Positions 13,093-21,984 of a stretch of DNA of 32,264 bases are shown here, in pieces. The notes under the pieces are model-generated. The model searched no databases and was not told where the DNA came from. It was given only the letters and a program-made list of their open reading frames with translations. Each line of letters opens with the position of its first letter. Position 1 is the stretch's first letter. The stretch is from a virus. The translations under genes and the position numbers were made by a program. Location of the stretch: IMG/VR virus record IMGVR_UViG_3300009593_000070, positions 1 to 32,264 of that record; one strand, 5' to 3'.

Positions 13093-14963
13093 TGGCAACA
13101 GTAAAAAGTTCACAAGTCAATATTACCGATTTAGATTTCGATGATATTGCATCCAATTTAAAAGAATATCTTAAAGGTCAGACGACTCTTAAAGACTACA
13201 ACTTTGAAGGTAGTAATATTAGTTTACTCATAGACCTTCTTGCATACAGTTCACATGTGTCCGCGTTTAATGCAAATATGGTTGCGTCTGAATTGTTTTT
13301 AGACACTGCACAAATAAGAAAGAATGTAGTATCTCGTGCAAAAGAGATTGGTTATACTCCTACTAGTGCAACTGCTTCTTCATCAATAGTTGACTTAACA
13401 GTGAACAATCCTTTGATTGGTGGAAATACACCTTCATCATTAACTCTTAATAGAGGACATAAATTTAAAACAACTTATGATGGATTCGTATTCCCATATG
13501 TATTATTAGAAACAAAAACAATTAGTCCATTAAATGGTATCTTTAAATTTGAAGACCTTAAGTTATCTCAAGGGACAATGAACTCAGATATCTTTGCATA
13601 TAATGGTCAGATACAAAATCAAAGATTTCCATTAACAGAAAGTTTAGTAGACACTACAAGTGTTACAGTTACAATATCATCTACTGGTGGTTCAACTTCT
13701 GCGTGGACACAATCAACTGATATTAGTTCAGTGGACAAAGATAGTAAAGTATGGTATGTTCAAGAGAATGACCAAGGTCTCTTTGAAATATATTTTGGTG
13801 ATGGTGTTATTAGTGCAGAACCTTTAGATGGAGATACAATTACAATCTCATACTTGGTAACAAACGAAACACATACAGAAGGTGCAAGTATATTTACAAT
13901 GACTGATGCAATAGCAGGAAATTCAGATGTAACTATTACATCTAAAGAGGCATCCTCTGGTGGTAAAGATAAAGAAGGAATTGAATCAATTAGATTTGCA
14001 GCCTCCAAGTTCTATACCTCACAAAACAGATTAGTAACAGTAGACGATTACAAATCTAAACTACAAACTTTATATCCAGGCGCAGATTCAATTGCAGTCT
14101 GGGGTGGAGAAGATAACAACCCACCACAATATGGAAAGATATTTATTTCTATTAAACCTTCTCAGAATGTAAACAAACTAACAAGTTCAGAAAAGGTTTT
14201 GTTAAGAGATAAGTTGCGTTCATTAAATATGTTAACAGTCAGACCAGAGTTGGTTGATGCAAATATAATTGATATTATAATTGATTGTAACTTTAAATTC
14301 AATCCTCGTGCAACAACTAAAACTGCATCTGAATTAGAAACATTAGTAAGGGCTGCAATCGTTACACACGACAGTACTTACTTAAGTGGTTTTGATAGTA
14401 TCTTTAGGCACTCAGTTCTAACATCAGATATAGACAGTGCAGAATCTTCGATTCTTTCGAACATTACAACTATCAAACTTCGTAAGTCAATTTCACCTAC
14501 ATTAAGTCAGTCATTAGGATATACTGTAGAGTTTGGAAGTGGTAATTCATTCCATAGTCCTAATGTAGGATACAATAAAGCAAATGGTGGTATAACTACC
14601 ACAACAGGATTTAAAGTATCTGGGTATACAGATACATACTACTTTGATGATGATGGAGAAGGTAATCTCCGAAGATATTCATTTAGTGGTTCAACAAGAG
14701 TCTATGCAGATACTCAAGCAGGAACTGTAGACTATACAAATGGTAAAATAACTGTAAATGGAATAAACATAATAGAGACATCTAATACAGATGATACTAT
14801 TTACTTTACAGTAATTCCGAATTCATATGATGCAGTTGCATACAGAAGTAATCTTCTAGATATCAACACATCATTGATAAGTGCAACTGGAGTCGCAGAC
14901 TCTATTGCATCTGGTGATACGAGTGCTGGGGTTGGATATACATCCTCTTCTAGTTACTCCTAA
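13092..14963 (+). CDS. 6: Baseplate wedge protein gp6 (J-like)
   Basis: 623 residues, close to T4 gp6 (660). The start with ITDLDFDDIASNLKEYLKGQ and LIDLLAYSSHVSAFNANMVA, the central WYVQENDQGLFEIYFGDGVIS, and RLVTVDDYKSKLQTLYPGADSIAVWGGE (as separate segments) are hallmark gp6/GpJ signatures. gp6 dimers form the continuous ring around the hub that transmits the switch from dome to star. The C-terminal part is beta-rich and ends in a Ser/Gly/Thr-rich tail (TSAGVGYTSSSSYS). It follows gp25 with a one-base overlap. Confidence 0.92.
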   Translation: MATVKSSQVNITDLDFDDIASNLKEYLKGQTTLKDYNFEGSNISLLIDLLAYSSHVSAFNANMVASELFLDTAQIRKNVVSRAKEIGYTPTSATASSSIVDLTVNNPLIGGNTPSSLTLNRGHKFKTTYDGFVFPYVLLETKTISPLNGIFKFEDLKLSQGTMNSDIFAYNGQIQNQRFPLTESLVDTTSVTVTISSTGGSTSAWTQSTDISSVDKDSKVWYVQENDQGLFEIYFGDGVISAEPLDGDTITISYLVTNETHTEGASIFTMTDAIAGNSDVTITSKEASSGGKDKEGIESIRFAASKFYTSQNRLVTVDDYKSKLQTLYPGADSIAVWGGEDNNPPQYGKIFISIKPSQNVNKLTSSEKVLLRDKLRSLNMLTVRPELVDANIIDIIIDCNFKFNPRATTKTASELETLVRAAIVTHDSTYLSGFDSIFRHSVLTSDIDSAESSILSNITTIKLRKSISPTLSQSLGYTVEFGSGNSFHSPNVGYNKANGGITTTTGFKVSGYTDTYYFDDDGEGNLRRYSFSGSTRVYADTQAGTVDYTNGKITVNGINIIETSNTDDTIYFTVIPNSYDAVAYRSNLLDINTSLISATGVADSIASGDTSAGVGYTSSSSYS

Positions 14964-14996
14964 ACTATGATTCATGTATATGCATGAAGTAGAATT

Positions 14997-15019
14997 CCCA
15001 CAATTATGTGGGTTTATAA
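14997..15019 (+). terminator. Possible transcription terminator after gp6
   Basis: A perfect 6-bp stem, CCCACA 14997-15002 and TGTGGG 15007-15012, with loop ATTA, followed by TTTATAA. A second short hairpin, TTCATG with CATGAA, lies just upstream (about 14970-14990). The T-tract is short, so it may be a weak terminator or an RNA-processing site. Confidence 0.45.
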
Positions 15020-15046
15020 TAATGCTAAATTAGAGAGGAACTAAAA

Positions 15047-15517
15047 ATGGCAGATAAGAAAGTAACAGCATTGTCCGATTTAGGGACAGGCATCGCAGGT
15101 GAAGACTTGCTTCATGTTATTGACGACCCTTCTGGAACTCCAGTAAACAAAAAGGTGTCAGTCAGTAATGTTTTAAATAACCTTCCAGACTACCTTGGAT
15201 TTGCACAATCAGCAGAGGCTGTAACATACAGTTCAAACGCTGCAACTGCAACAATAGGTAAGTATGCTCACTTTATCACAGGTAGCTCAAGTGGAACTAG
15301 AGATATCCTTACATTAGGAAATGGTTCTACAGGACAAATCAAATGGTTTGTGTTTGCAGTAGATAATGCCAAGGACACTCGTGTGACTCCTTCTGGTACA
15401 TTTACTGGTGGTTCATATGTTGAACTTAACACAGCTGGTGACACTGTATGCATGCTATACACAGGTTCAACTTATGGTTGGGTCGTGATAGGTGGTCACA
15501 ACTACACTGTTGCATAA
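15047..15517 (+). CDS. Small fibre-like virion protein
   Basis: 156 residues. The N-terminus (KKVTALSDLGTGIAGEDLLH, then VIDDPSGTPVNKKVSV) is a short module often seen at the start of phage fibre or appendage proteins in marine phages. The rest is a Gly/Ser/Thr-rich beta domain with few charged residues. The gene sits between gp6 and gp7, after a putative terminator, with AGAGGA as ribosome-binding site. It probably decorates the baseplate or forms a short fibre. It is not one of the core T4 wedge proteins. Confidence 0.6.
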   Translation: MADKKVTALSDLGTGIAGEDLLHVIDDPSGTPVNKKVSVSNVLNNLPDYLGFAQSAEAVTYSSNAATATIGKYAHFITGSSSGTRDILTLGNGSTGQIKWFVFAVDNAKDTRVTPSGTFTGGSYVELNTAGDTVCMLYTGSTYGWVVIGGHNYTVA

Positions 15518-15527
15518 GGATAATTAA

Positions 15528-18500
15528 ATGCCAATTCTCAATGATAGGTTAGTAGACCAACTTGATGAACTCCTACCAGAGTACATTAGTGAGGAAGGAC
15601 AAGGACTCAAAAAGTTCTTGTCTGCATACTTTGACTTTCTTGAGAAAGGTATTCTTATTCATAAACAGGGTACAGACCTTGACCAAATAGGTTTAGAAGA
15701 TGGAGAGGGTTCAGTTTTACAAGAGACTGCAACCTTCTCTCCATCACCTTTAGACAGTGCAAGGTTTATATACGAACAAGATTCTCTTGGACAGTCACAA
15801 ACTGGTTCTTGGGAAATAGGTGAATATGTGGTTGGTTCAACATCTGGTGCAACTGCAAGAATCGATGTTATAGGAAGTACAACTAATAAACTATACATTG
15901 AAATATTTACCGAAGCACAATTTTTACCAGATGAAACAATCGTTGGTCAGAATAGTGGATACACTGCAAAGGTTGATGCCTTTGAAGGTGGTGCATTATT
16001 CGCTGCAAACAATCTGTTAGACTATGCAGATGTAGATAAGACAACAGGAGACTTTTTGGAATACTTCCGAAAAGACTTCATGCCTTCGATTGATACAAAG
16101 ATACTTGCAGATAAGAGATTACTTGCAAAACATATTAATAGCATCTATCTTGCAAAAGGTAGTATGGCATCATACGATTTTCTTTTTAGGGTTCTCTACA
16201 ATGAAGACATAGATATTATATATCCTAAAGACCAAATGATTGCACCATCTGATTCTAAATGGTCAGAGTATACAGTTCTTAATTTATATTCTACAAAGAA
16301 TTTATTAGAATATGAAAAAGGAAAGATAGTAAAAAAAGATGGTGACCAAAATATAATAACTGAGATTCAAGCAGATACTATTTCTAGACTGGAAATGTCT
16401 GGAGAAACCGAAAACATTTACCGAGTGGTAATCATGGAGCCATACATTGGTTCATTAAGTATTGGTGATTCAGTAGAACTACAATCAAGAGAAAGTAGTT
16501 TAAAATTCCATGAGGCAACAGTAAGAGGAATTATATCAGACCTTGATAAAGAAGAAGGTAATGTTTTAGTTGCAATGGAAAATGAAACAGGATTTGTTTC
16601 AACCGAATCAGACAATACAGAAGGATTCCATTTAGAAAACGAAGAAGCAGGAGATATAATTCTATTAGAGAGTGCAACACAATCAGACAATACTCTAAAT
16701 GAAGTTCATGGTAAAACTCCGATATTAGTTTTAGAGACAGTAAACACCACAAGTACAACAGCAGTGATTGGTGGTGCATTAAAAGATGAAGAGATTTCAA
16801 TAGGTTCATTATATACTCCATCAGAAAATGTACAAGTTAATATACCACAATCAGAACTTGGTGTGGGTAAGGAAGCAAGAACAATAGTTGGTCAAGTTAA
16901 TGATGGTAAAGTAGAAAAGATTATTGTAGACCCAAGTAATAGAGGAACAGGATATAGTGATGGTGACCTAGTTGTATTTGATAATAGAGCAACTGGTGGT
17001 ACACTTGGAATGGGTGAAGTAACATCTACTTCTGGAGACATGCTTTTAGAATCTGGAACTACATTTGGTTCATTTGAGTTTATTGCAACTGCTGGACAAA
17101 CTACATTCACTGGAAGAGACAGATATAATAACATTTTAGTTTATGACCCAGAGAAAGTTATGGTCAGAGTTAAGAGGGCAAATGTATCACAAACAATTGC
17201 AGCTCAAGGTGGTGGTGTTCCATTTACAGTATTCGAAGAAGTTAAAGGAGTTGCAAATGTAGGACTCAATGGTACATCAATTGTATTCACAGGAACTTAT
17301 GCAAACGCTTCTCATGCAAATTATGTAGGTGGTGCTAATACTATTATAGAAGTGTTTGCAGAACCAGAAGAAACAACTTTGATTCTGGAAGATGGATTAC
17401 AGGTTACTGGAGAAAACAAAATTATTTACGACCAGTCTGGTGCAAATCCAACTGGTGCAATTTCAAAGGTTAGAGTTAAAACAAGTGGTGTAGGATATAC
17501 ATCATTACCTAAAATATACCCAGGCGGTGAAGTATTCTATAATGAAGATTTAGACTATACGCCCAGTGCAACAAAATCAAATTTTATAATAGGAGAAACA
17601 GTTACATCTGGAAGTACGACTGGTATTCTGGTCGACCATGACAAAGGTGCAGATAAACTTATTATAGGTAAACTACAAACTACAACCGATACTACAACAT
17701 TTAGTATAGGAGATACAATTACAGGTTCATCTTCTGGTACAACTTGTACAGTCAAACAAAACAGTTTTACAACAGGGGTTGGTGCAAACCTTTTAGCATA
17801 TGGTAAATCAATTGGAACGATTGGACAACTTAGAGTTATACAGCCAGGAAATCATTTCGATAAATCAAATGGTATTCCAGACTTCAAACATAAGTTTATT
17901 TTTGGTAGGGCATCTGCAAATCCAGTAGTTGACACTACACTTACAGGTGATTTTAGTAAAGCAACAGGTACAGTTACATCTGTTAATGGTGATTTAAATT
18001 TAATAACTATTACACCTACAACTGGGATGTTTAAAGTAAATGAAACTGTAACTGCATCAGATGGAAAGACATTCCAGATACTAGAAGGTAATCCAGCAAC
18101 AGTTAGTGGTAAACACAACACTATATCAAGGATAGATGGAAACTATACAAGTGATATAGGTTTCCCATCTGTAACATCACAAAGAATTCAAGACTCAAAA
18201 TTCTATCAAAATTTCTCTTATGTAATTAAAGTTGGTCAAAGTATTAACAACTATCGTTCAGTAGTACAACAATTATTAAACCCAGCAGGTACAATCTTCT
18301 TTGGTGAAGTTGCAATTACAAACAACCTTGATGGTAGTGCAGAAACATATCGTGCTGGTGCAAACGATGCTGGATTTGATGGAGACAGGGTAACAAGGTC
18401 ATTCGTACCAACATTGTATATTGGTTCTAAGATTGACCCAGCAAAAATTATTTTAGAGGAAGGTACAGTTGCATCTGGAGAAGAAGATGTATTCTATGCA

Positions 18501-20462
18501 GATGAACAAAATGTAATTCTAGAATCTGGAGAAGGTGTTGCAGTAACAGAAAGATTCCTTTCAGACGATAGATTAAGATTAAATATAACTACAACAGGTA
18601 TGTCACCTGCTGGTTCAAGAACATTTACGATTGGTGAAACAGTATCACAGAATCAATTTAAAACTTCAAGTGGAGATATTGCAACGATTACAGGTAGAGT
18701 TGTAGATAGAGAAAGAGATGGAAGTGGTAATTTACTTGCAGACCCAACTTATATAATCATTGACCAAATAACACCAGACCACACTGCAATCAAACAGTAC
18801 ATATCAGAAGGTGGAAGAGGTGGTATCTGGGGATGGTTCATGGAGACCAGTGGTGATTGGAAAACAGACCAGTCAGATACAGACATAGAATTTGTACATG
18901 GTATTGTTGGTGCCTCTTCTGGTAAGAAAGCAATTCTTAATTCTGTAGTAGATAACAATGTTAAAACAGACCAAGGTTCTGGTCAAGCATTTATTGTTGG
19001 TGAAGATATTACTGAATCAGATGTTGGATTATACGATAGGATTATTCGTGCAAATGTACAAGTGCATGGACATAAGGTAGAAAAAGAAATAGAGATATAT
19101 CCTCATTATGCACATCACAGAATATATTATACCACACTTAACAATGCAATTACAATAGGACAAACAATTAAAAACAATGGTGTATTGGGTCGTGTTATGG
19201 AACACGATACAGTCAATAAGTTTATTATTGTCTGGTCTGCTTCAGATGAATTTGGTGCAAACATAGGAAGTTTCACTGCAAGTGCAGTAACAAACGAAGC
19301 AGGAAATACAACACACTTTACTGCAACTACAGTAGAACTACATCATGTCCACGAAAGAATACTTGATTTCTCTGATGGACATTATACTACAGTTACTACT
19401 CCATCTAGACCATCAATATCAGTTGACCCAAATGCACATACTCTTTATAAATCTGAATTCTACGATGGTGAGACAAGACAACATAGAAAGAACATTACAA
19501 TACTACAAACATTTGCAACTGCAACTGCAAGGTCTGGTAGAACATTATCAGTTGTTCCAGATATTAATGAAGTTGTAAATCAACATGGTAAAAGAGGAAG
19601 TGGTGCAACAACTGCTATAGTACAAACAGGTGGACTGGATTGGGGTGAAACAATTAAGAGTGCAAACAGAGATTCTATAATCAATAACCTTGCAACAGGA
19701 AATACTAATTACCTAGTTCCATCCGATGCAAAACGAATCAACTCAGTTGCAAATGTTGATGAAGAGTTTATAATTACAGAAGATGGTTTATATCTAATAG
19801 AAGAGACAGACCATGGTTTCTTAATGGCAGAACCAGAACCAGAAAGATACAATTCTGTTACTACATCCGATGGTCACTATTATGTTGGTGATTTGTGGAC
19901 AGTAGACCCAACAGAAGAACTAACATTAGAAACTGGTGATAGACTTGCATTAGAAGATGCAACAGATATAGAAAAGAATGAAAGGTTTGTGACCGAGAGG
20001 TCATTTAACTTGGGTTCATACTTTATGAAATCCGAAGTACAAGATACACTTGTATATGAGGATGGTACAAGAATAATCCAAGAGAATGCAATATCATTTG
20101 GTGAACCAGTCGAAAGACTAGGCCCTACACTAGGTGACCTTGCAAAAATAGGTTTCTCTCAATCACTTGAGATTGAAGATAGACTTAGATTAGAATCTGG
20201 AAATGCAGTTGGAACAACTCCAACTTCAAGTAACGGCTGGGATAAGGGTGATTTAATCCTTATGGAAAATGGTGTTCCACATGGACATTCAGATTACGAA
20301 GGTTCAGTTGGTGGAAGGATTCTACATGAAGCACCTTATGAAGGTGTTAAAATTAGTGATATAAGTACTTTATATCCAAATGAAAGTATTAATGATTTAC
20401 AGGAACACATTGGAAGAAGAATGGTATTAAATTATCCAGCTTCTGTTCAATCTGGTATATAA
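15528..20462 (+). CDS. 7: Baseplate wedge initiator gp7, greatly enlarged
   Basis: 1644 residues, against about 1032 for T4 gp7. The N-terminal core, with LLPEYISEEGQGLKKFLSAY near residue 14, DFLEYFRKDFMPSIDTKILA near 180 and KGSMASYDFLFRVLYNEDID near 211, is the recognisable marine gp7 part. gp7 with gp6, gp8, gp10, gp25 and gp53 forms each wedge. The rest is a chain of beta-modules: IGE-x-V-x-GS-x-SG-x-T types at about 93-140 and 685-745, and a C-terminal array (about 960-1030 and 1400-1600) of short strands of the form LE-x-G-x-x-(I/L) such as NVILESGEGV and LTLETGDRLALED. Two tandem late promoters overlap its stop codon and drive the next gene. Confidence 0.8.
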   Translation: MPILNDRLVDQLDELLPEYISEEGQGLKKFLSAYFDFLEKGILIHKQGTDLDQIGLEDGEGSVLQETATFSPSPLDSARFIYEQDSLGQSQTGSWEIGEYVVGSTSGATARIDVIGSTTNKLYIEIFTEAQFLPDETIVGQNSGYTAKVDAFEGGALFAANNLLDYADVDKTTGDFLEYFRKDFMPSIDTKILADKRLLAKHINSIYLAKGSMASYDFLFRVLYNEDIDIIYPKDQMIAPSDSKWSEYTVLNLYSTKNLLEYEKGKIVKKDGDQNIITEIQADTISRLEMSGETENIYRVVIMEPYIGSLSIGDSVELQSRESSLKFHEATVRGIISDLDKEEGNVLVAMENETGFVSTESDNTEGFHLENEEAGDIILLESATQSDNTLNEVHGKTPILVLETVNTTSTTAVIGGALKDEEISIGSLYTPSENVQVNIPQSELGVGKEARTIVGQVNDGKVEKIIVDPSNRGTGYSDGDLVVFDNRATGGTLGMGEVTSTSGDMLLESGTTFGSFEFIATAGQTTFTGRDRYNNILVYDPEKVMVRVKRANVSQTIAAQGGGVPFTVFEEVKGVANVGLNGTSIVFTGTYANASHANYVGGANTIIEVFAEPEETTLILEDGLQVTGENKIIYDQSGANPTGAISKVRVKTSGVGYTSLPKIYPGGEVFYNEDLDYTPSATKSNFIIGETVTSGSTTGILVDHDKGADKLIIGKLQTTTDTTTFSIGDTITGSSSGTTCTVKQNSFTTGVGANLLAYGKSIGTIGQLRVIQPGNHFDKSNGIPDFKHKFIFGRASANPVVDTTLTGDFSKATGTVTSVNGDLNLITITPTTGMFKVNETVTASDGKTFQILEGNPATVSGKHNTISRIDGNYTSDIGFPSVTSQRIQDSKFYQNFSYVIKVGQSINNYRSVVQQLLNPAGTIFFGEVAITNNLDGSAETYRAGANDAGFDGDRVTRSFVPTLYIGSKIDPAKIILEEGTVASGEEDVFYADEQNVILESGEGVAVTERFLSDDRLRLNITTTGMSPAGSRTFTIGETVSQNQFKTSSGDIATITGRVVDRERDGSGNLLADPTYIIIDQITPDHTAIKQYISEGGRGGIWGWFMETSGDWKTDQSDTDIEFVHGIVGASSGKKAILNSVVDNNVKTDQGSGQAFIVGEDITESDVGLYDRIIRANVQVHGHKVEKEIEIYPHYAHHRIYYTTLNNAITIGQTIKNNGVLGRVMEHDTVNKFIIVWSASDEFGANIGSFTASAVTNEAGNTTHFTATTVELHHVHERILDFSDGHYTTVTTPSRPSISVDPNAHTLYKSEFYDGETRQHRKNITILQTFATATARSGRTLSVVPDINEVVNQHGKRGSGATTAIVQTGGLDWGETIKSANRDSIINNLATGNTNYLVPSDAKRINSVANVDEEFIITEDGLYLIEETDHGFLMAEPEPERYNSVTTSDGHYYVGDLWTVDPTEELTLETGDRLALEDATDIEKNERFVTERSFNLGSYFMKSEVQDTLVYEDGTRIIQENAISFGEPVERLGPTLGDLAKIGFSQSLEIEDRLRLESGNAVGTTPTSSNGWDKGDLILMENGVPHGHSDYEGSVGGRILHEAPYEGVKISDISTLYPNESINDLQEHIGRRMVLNYPASVQSGI

Positions 20463-20465
20463 ATA
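20458..20465 (+). promoter_or_regulatory. T4-type late promoter, upstream copy of a tandem pair
   Basis: Perfect TATAAATA overlapping the gp7 stop codon. It lies exactly 10 bases before an identical octamer, one helical turn. Confidence 0.8.
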
Positions 20466-20467
20466 CA

Positions 20468-20475
20468 TATAAATA
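20468..20475 (+). promoter_or_regulatory. T4-type late promoter, downstream copy of a tandem pair
   Basis: Perfect TATAAATA continuing to ACTT. Predicted start is near 20481, giving a leader of about 35 bases to gp8, which includes AGAGGAAGGA just before the ATG. Confidence 0.8.
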
Positions 20476-20515
20476 CTTAATAGAAAATATTTTTTAAACT
20501 TAGAGGAAGGAAAAA

Positions 20516-21973
20516 ATGGCAGCGATTATTACAGAAAAATTCAGACTGCACAACGCAAAGGAATTCAAACAGAGTGCTACCGAAACTGGTAATGCAATGT
20601 ATATGTTTATTGGAAGACCTACTGCGTGGTCAGATGATAATAGTCCACCTACTCCAGTTGACTCTTTAAACGATGAGTATGATGCATATGCAAATATGAC
20701 AGCTTTGAAGAAAGTTTCATCAACAGATGTAAGTCATGCCATTATCCGAAGAGACTGGACAAGTGGGACAAAGTATGACGAGTATCGTCATAACTACAAA
20801 TCAGGCAACACTTCAACCAGTGGTGCTACAACCCTATGGGCATCAACATTTTATGTTGTAACCAGCGATTATAATGTATACAAATGTATATCTAATAATG
20901 GTGGTGCAGATTCAACAGTAATGCCTACAGGAACAACAACATCAGTAACCACATTATCTGATGGATATAAATGGAAGTTTATGTATTCCATTTCTGCATC
21001 CGATGTTATCAAATTTGTAACATCAGACTTTATACCAGTTAAGACACTTGGTAGACAACTTGCAGTTGAAGGTGATTCTGGAGCATTAGGTGCTCAAGCA
21101 TCAGACGACAACTCTGCACAATACCATGTAGAAGATGAAGCAGTTGATGGTGCAATTTACCATGTAAGAGTTACAAATGGTGGTTCTTCATATGGTACAA
21201 ACTCAACAACTAGAACAGTTGCTGTCAGTGGAGATGGTGCAAGTGCAGTAATGACTTTCACAGTTGCATCTGGTGCTATTACAGCAGCATCAATAACTAC
21301 TGCTGGAACTGGTTATTCAGTTGCAAATATTGACAATGCATTAGTTCAAGCTGCAACAAGTTCATCTGGAACAGGTGCATTATTTGATGTAATCGTCAGT
21401 CCTAAGAATGGACATGGTGCAGACCCAGTTGAAGAACTAGGTGGAAACTATGTTATCGTTAACTCAAGACTTGAGTATGCAGAAGGAAGTGGAGACTTCC
21501 CAACTGATAACGATTTCAGACAAATAGGTCTTATTGTAAACCCAACCAATATTGGTGGTCATACTTTATCAAGTGCAGTAACACTTAGTGCATTAAATAG
21601 ATTCACAATGGCAAGTGGTGCTCAAATGCCTAATGTAGATGACTATATTGCAAATGCTGGAACTATCACAACAGGAACTGCTGTTGGAAAAGTCGTATCA
21701 GTAGATGCAACAAACAGACATATTTACTACTTACCAGATGTAGATTCAGTTGGAAACTATGGTGCATGGGCAAATTCAAACCCAGTTCATAATGGAACTG
21801 CAAGAGGTTCTTTAGGAAGTTCTTTAGGAAACCTTGCATCAAGTGGTGCTGTAAGTGCAGCATACCCAGAAGTCAGAAGAAATTCTGGTGACATCGTGTA
21901 CTTAGAAAATAGAGGTGCAGTGGCAAGGGCTGCTGACCAGATTGAGGACATCAAACTAATAATTGAAATGTAG
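20516..21973 (+). CDS. 8: Baseplate wedge protein gp8
   Basis: 485 residues, against 334 for T4 gp8. The start with ITEKFRLHNAKEFKQSATET, then MYMFIGRPTAWSDDNSPPTP, and the SDGYKWKFMYSISASDVIKF segment at about 150-169 are characteristic of gp8 in marine T4-like phages. gp8 is a dimeric wedge protein lying between gp7 and gp10. About 150 residues around 215-310, with repeated Gly/Ala/Ser/Thr strands (TAGTGYSVANI), look like an inserted beta-module of the same sort as in gp7. It has a very strong ribosome-binding site and its own tandem late promoters, consistent with high expression. Confidence 0.85.
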   Translation: MAAIITEKFRLHNAKEFKQSATETGNAMYMFIGRPTAWSDDNSPPTPVDSLNDEYDAYANMTALKKVSSTDVSHAIIRRDWTSGTKYDEYRHNYKSGNTSTSGATTLWASTFYVVTSDYNVYKCISNNGGADSTVMPTGTTTSVTTLSDGYKWKFMYSISASDVIKFVTSDFIPVKTLGRQLAVEGDSGALGAQASDDNSAQYHVEDEAVDGAIYHVRVTNGGSSYGTNSTTRTVAVSGDGASAVMTFTVASGAITAASITTAGTGYSVANIDNALVQAATSSSGTGALFDVIVSPKNGHGADPVEELGGNYVIVNSRLEYAEGSGDFPTDNDFRQIGLIVNPTNIGGHTLSSAVTLSALNRFTMASGAQMPNVDDYIANAGTITTGTAVGKVVSVDATNRHIYYLPDVDSVGNYGAWANSNPVHNGTARGSLGSSLGNLASSGAVSAAYPEVRRNSGDIVYLENRGAVARAADQIEDIKLIIEM

Positions 21974-21984
21974 GATAACTAACA

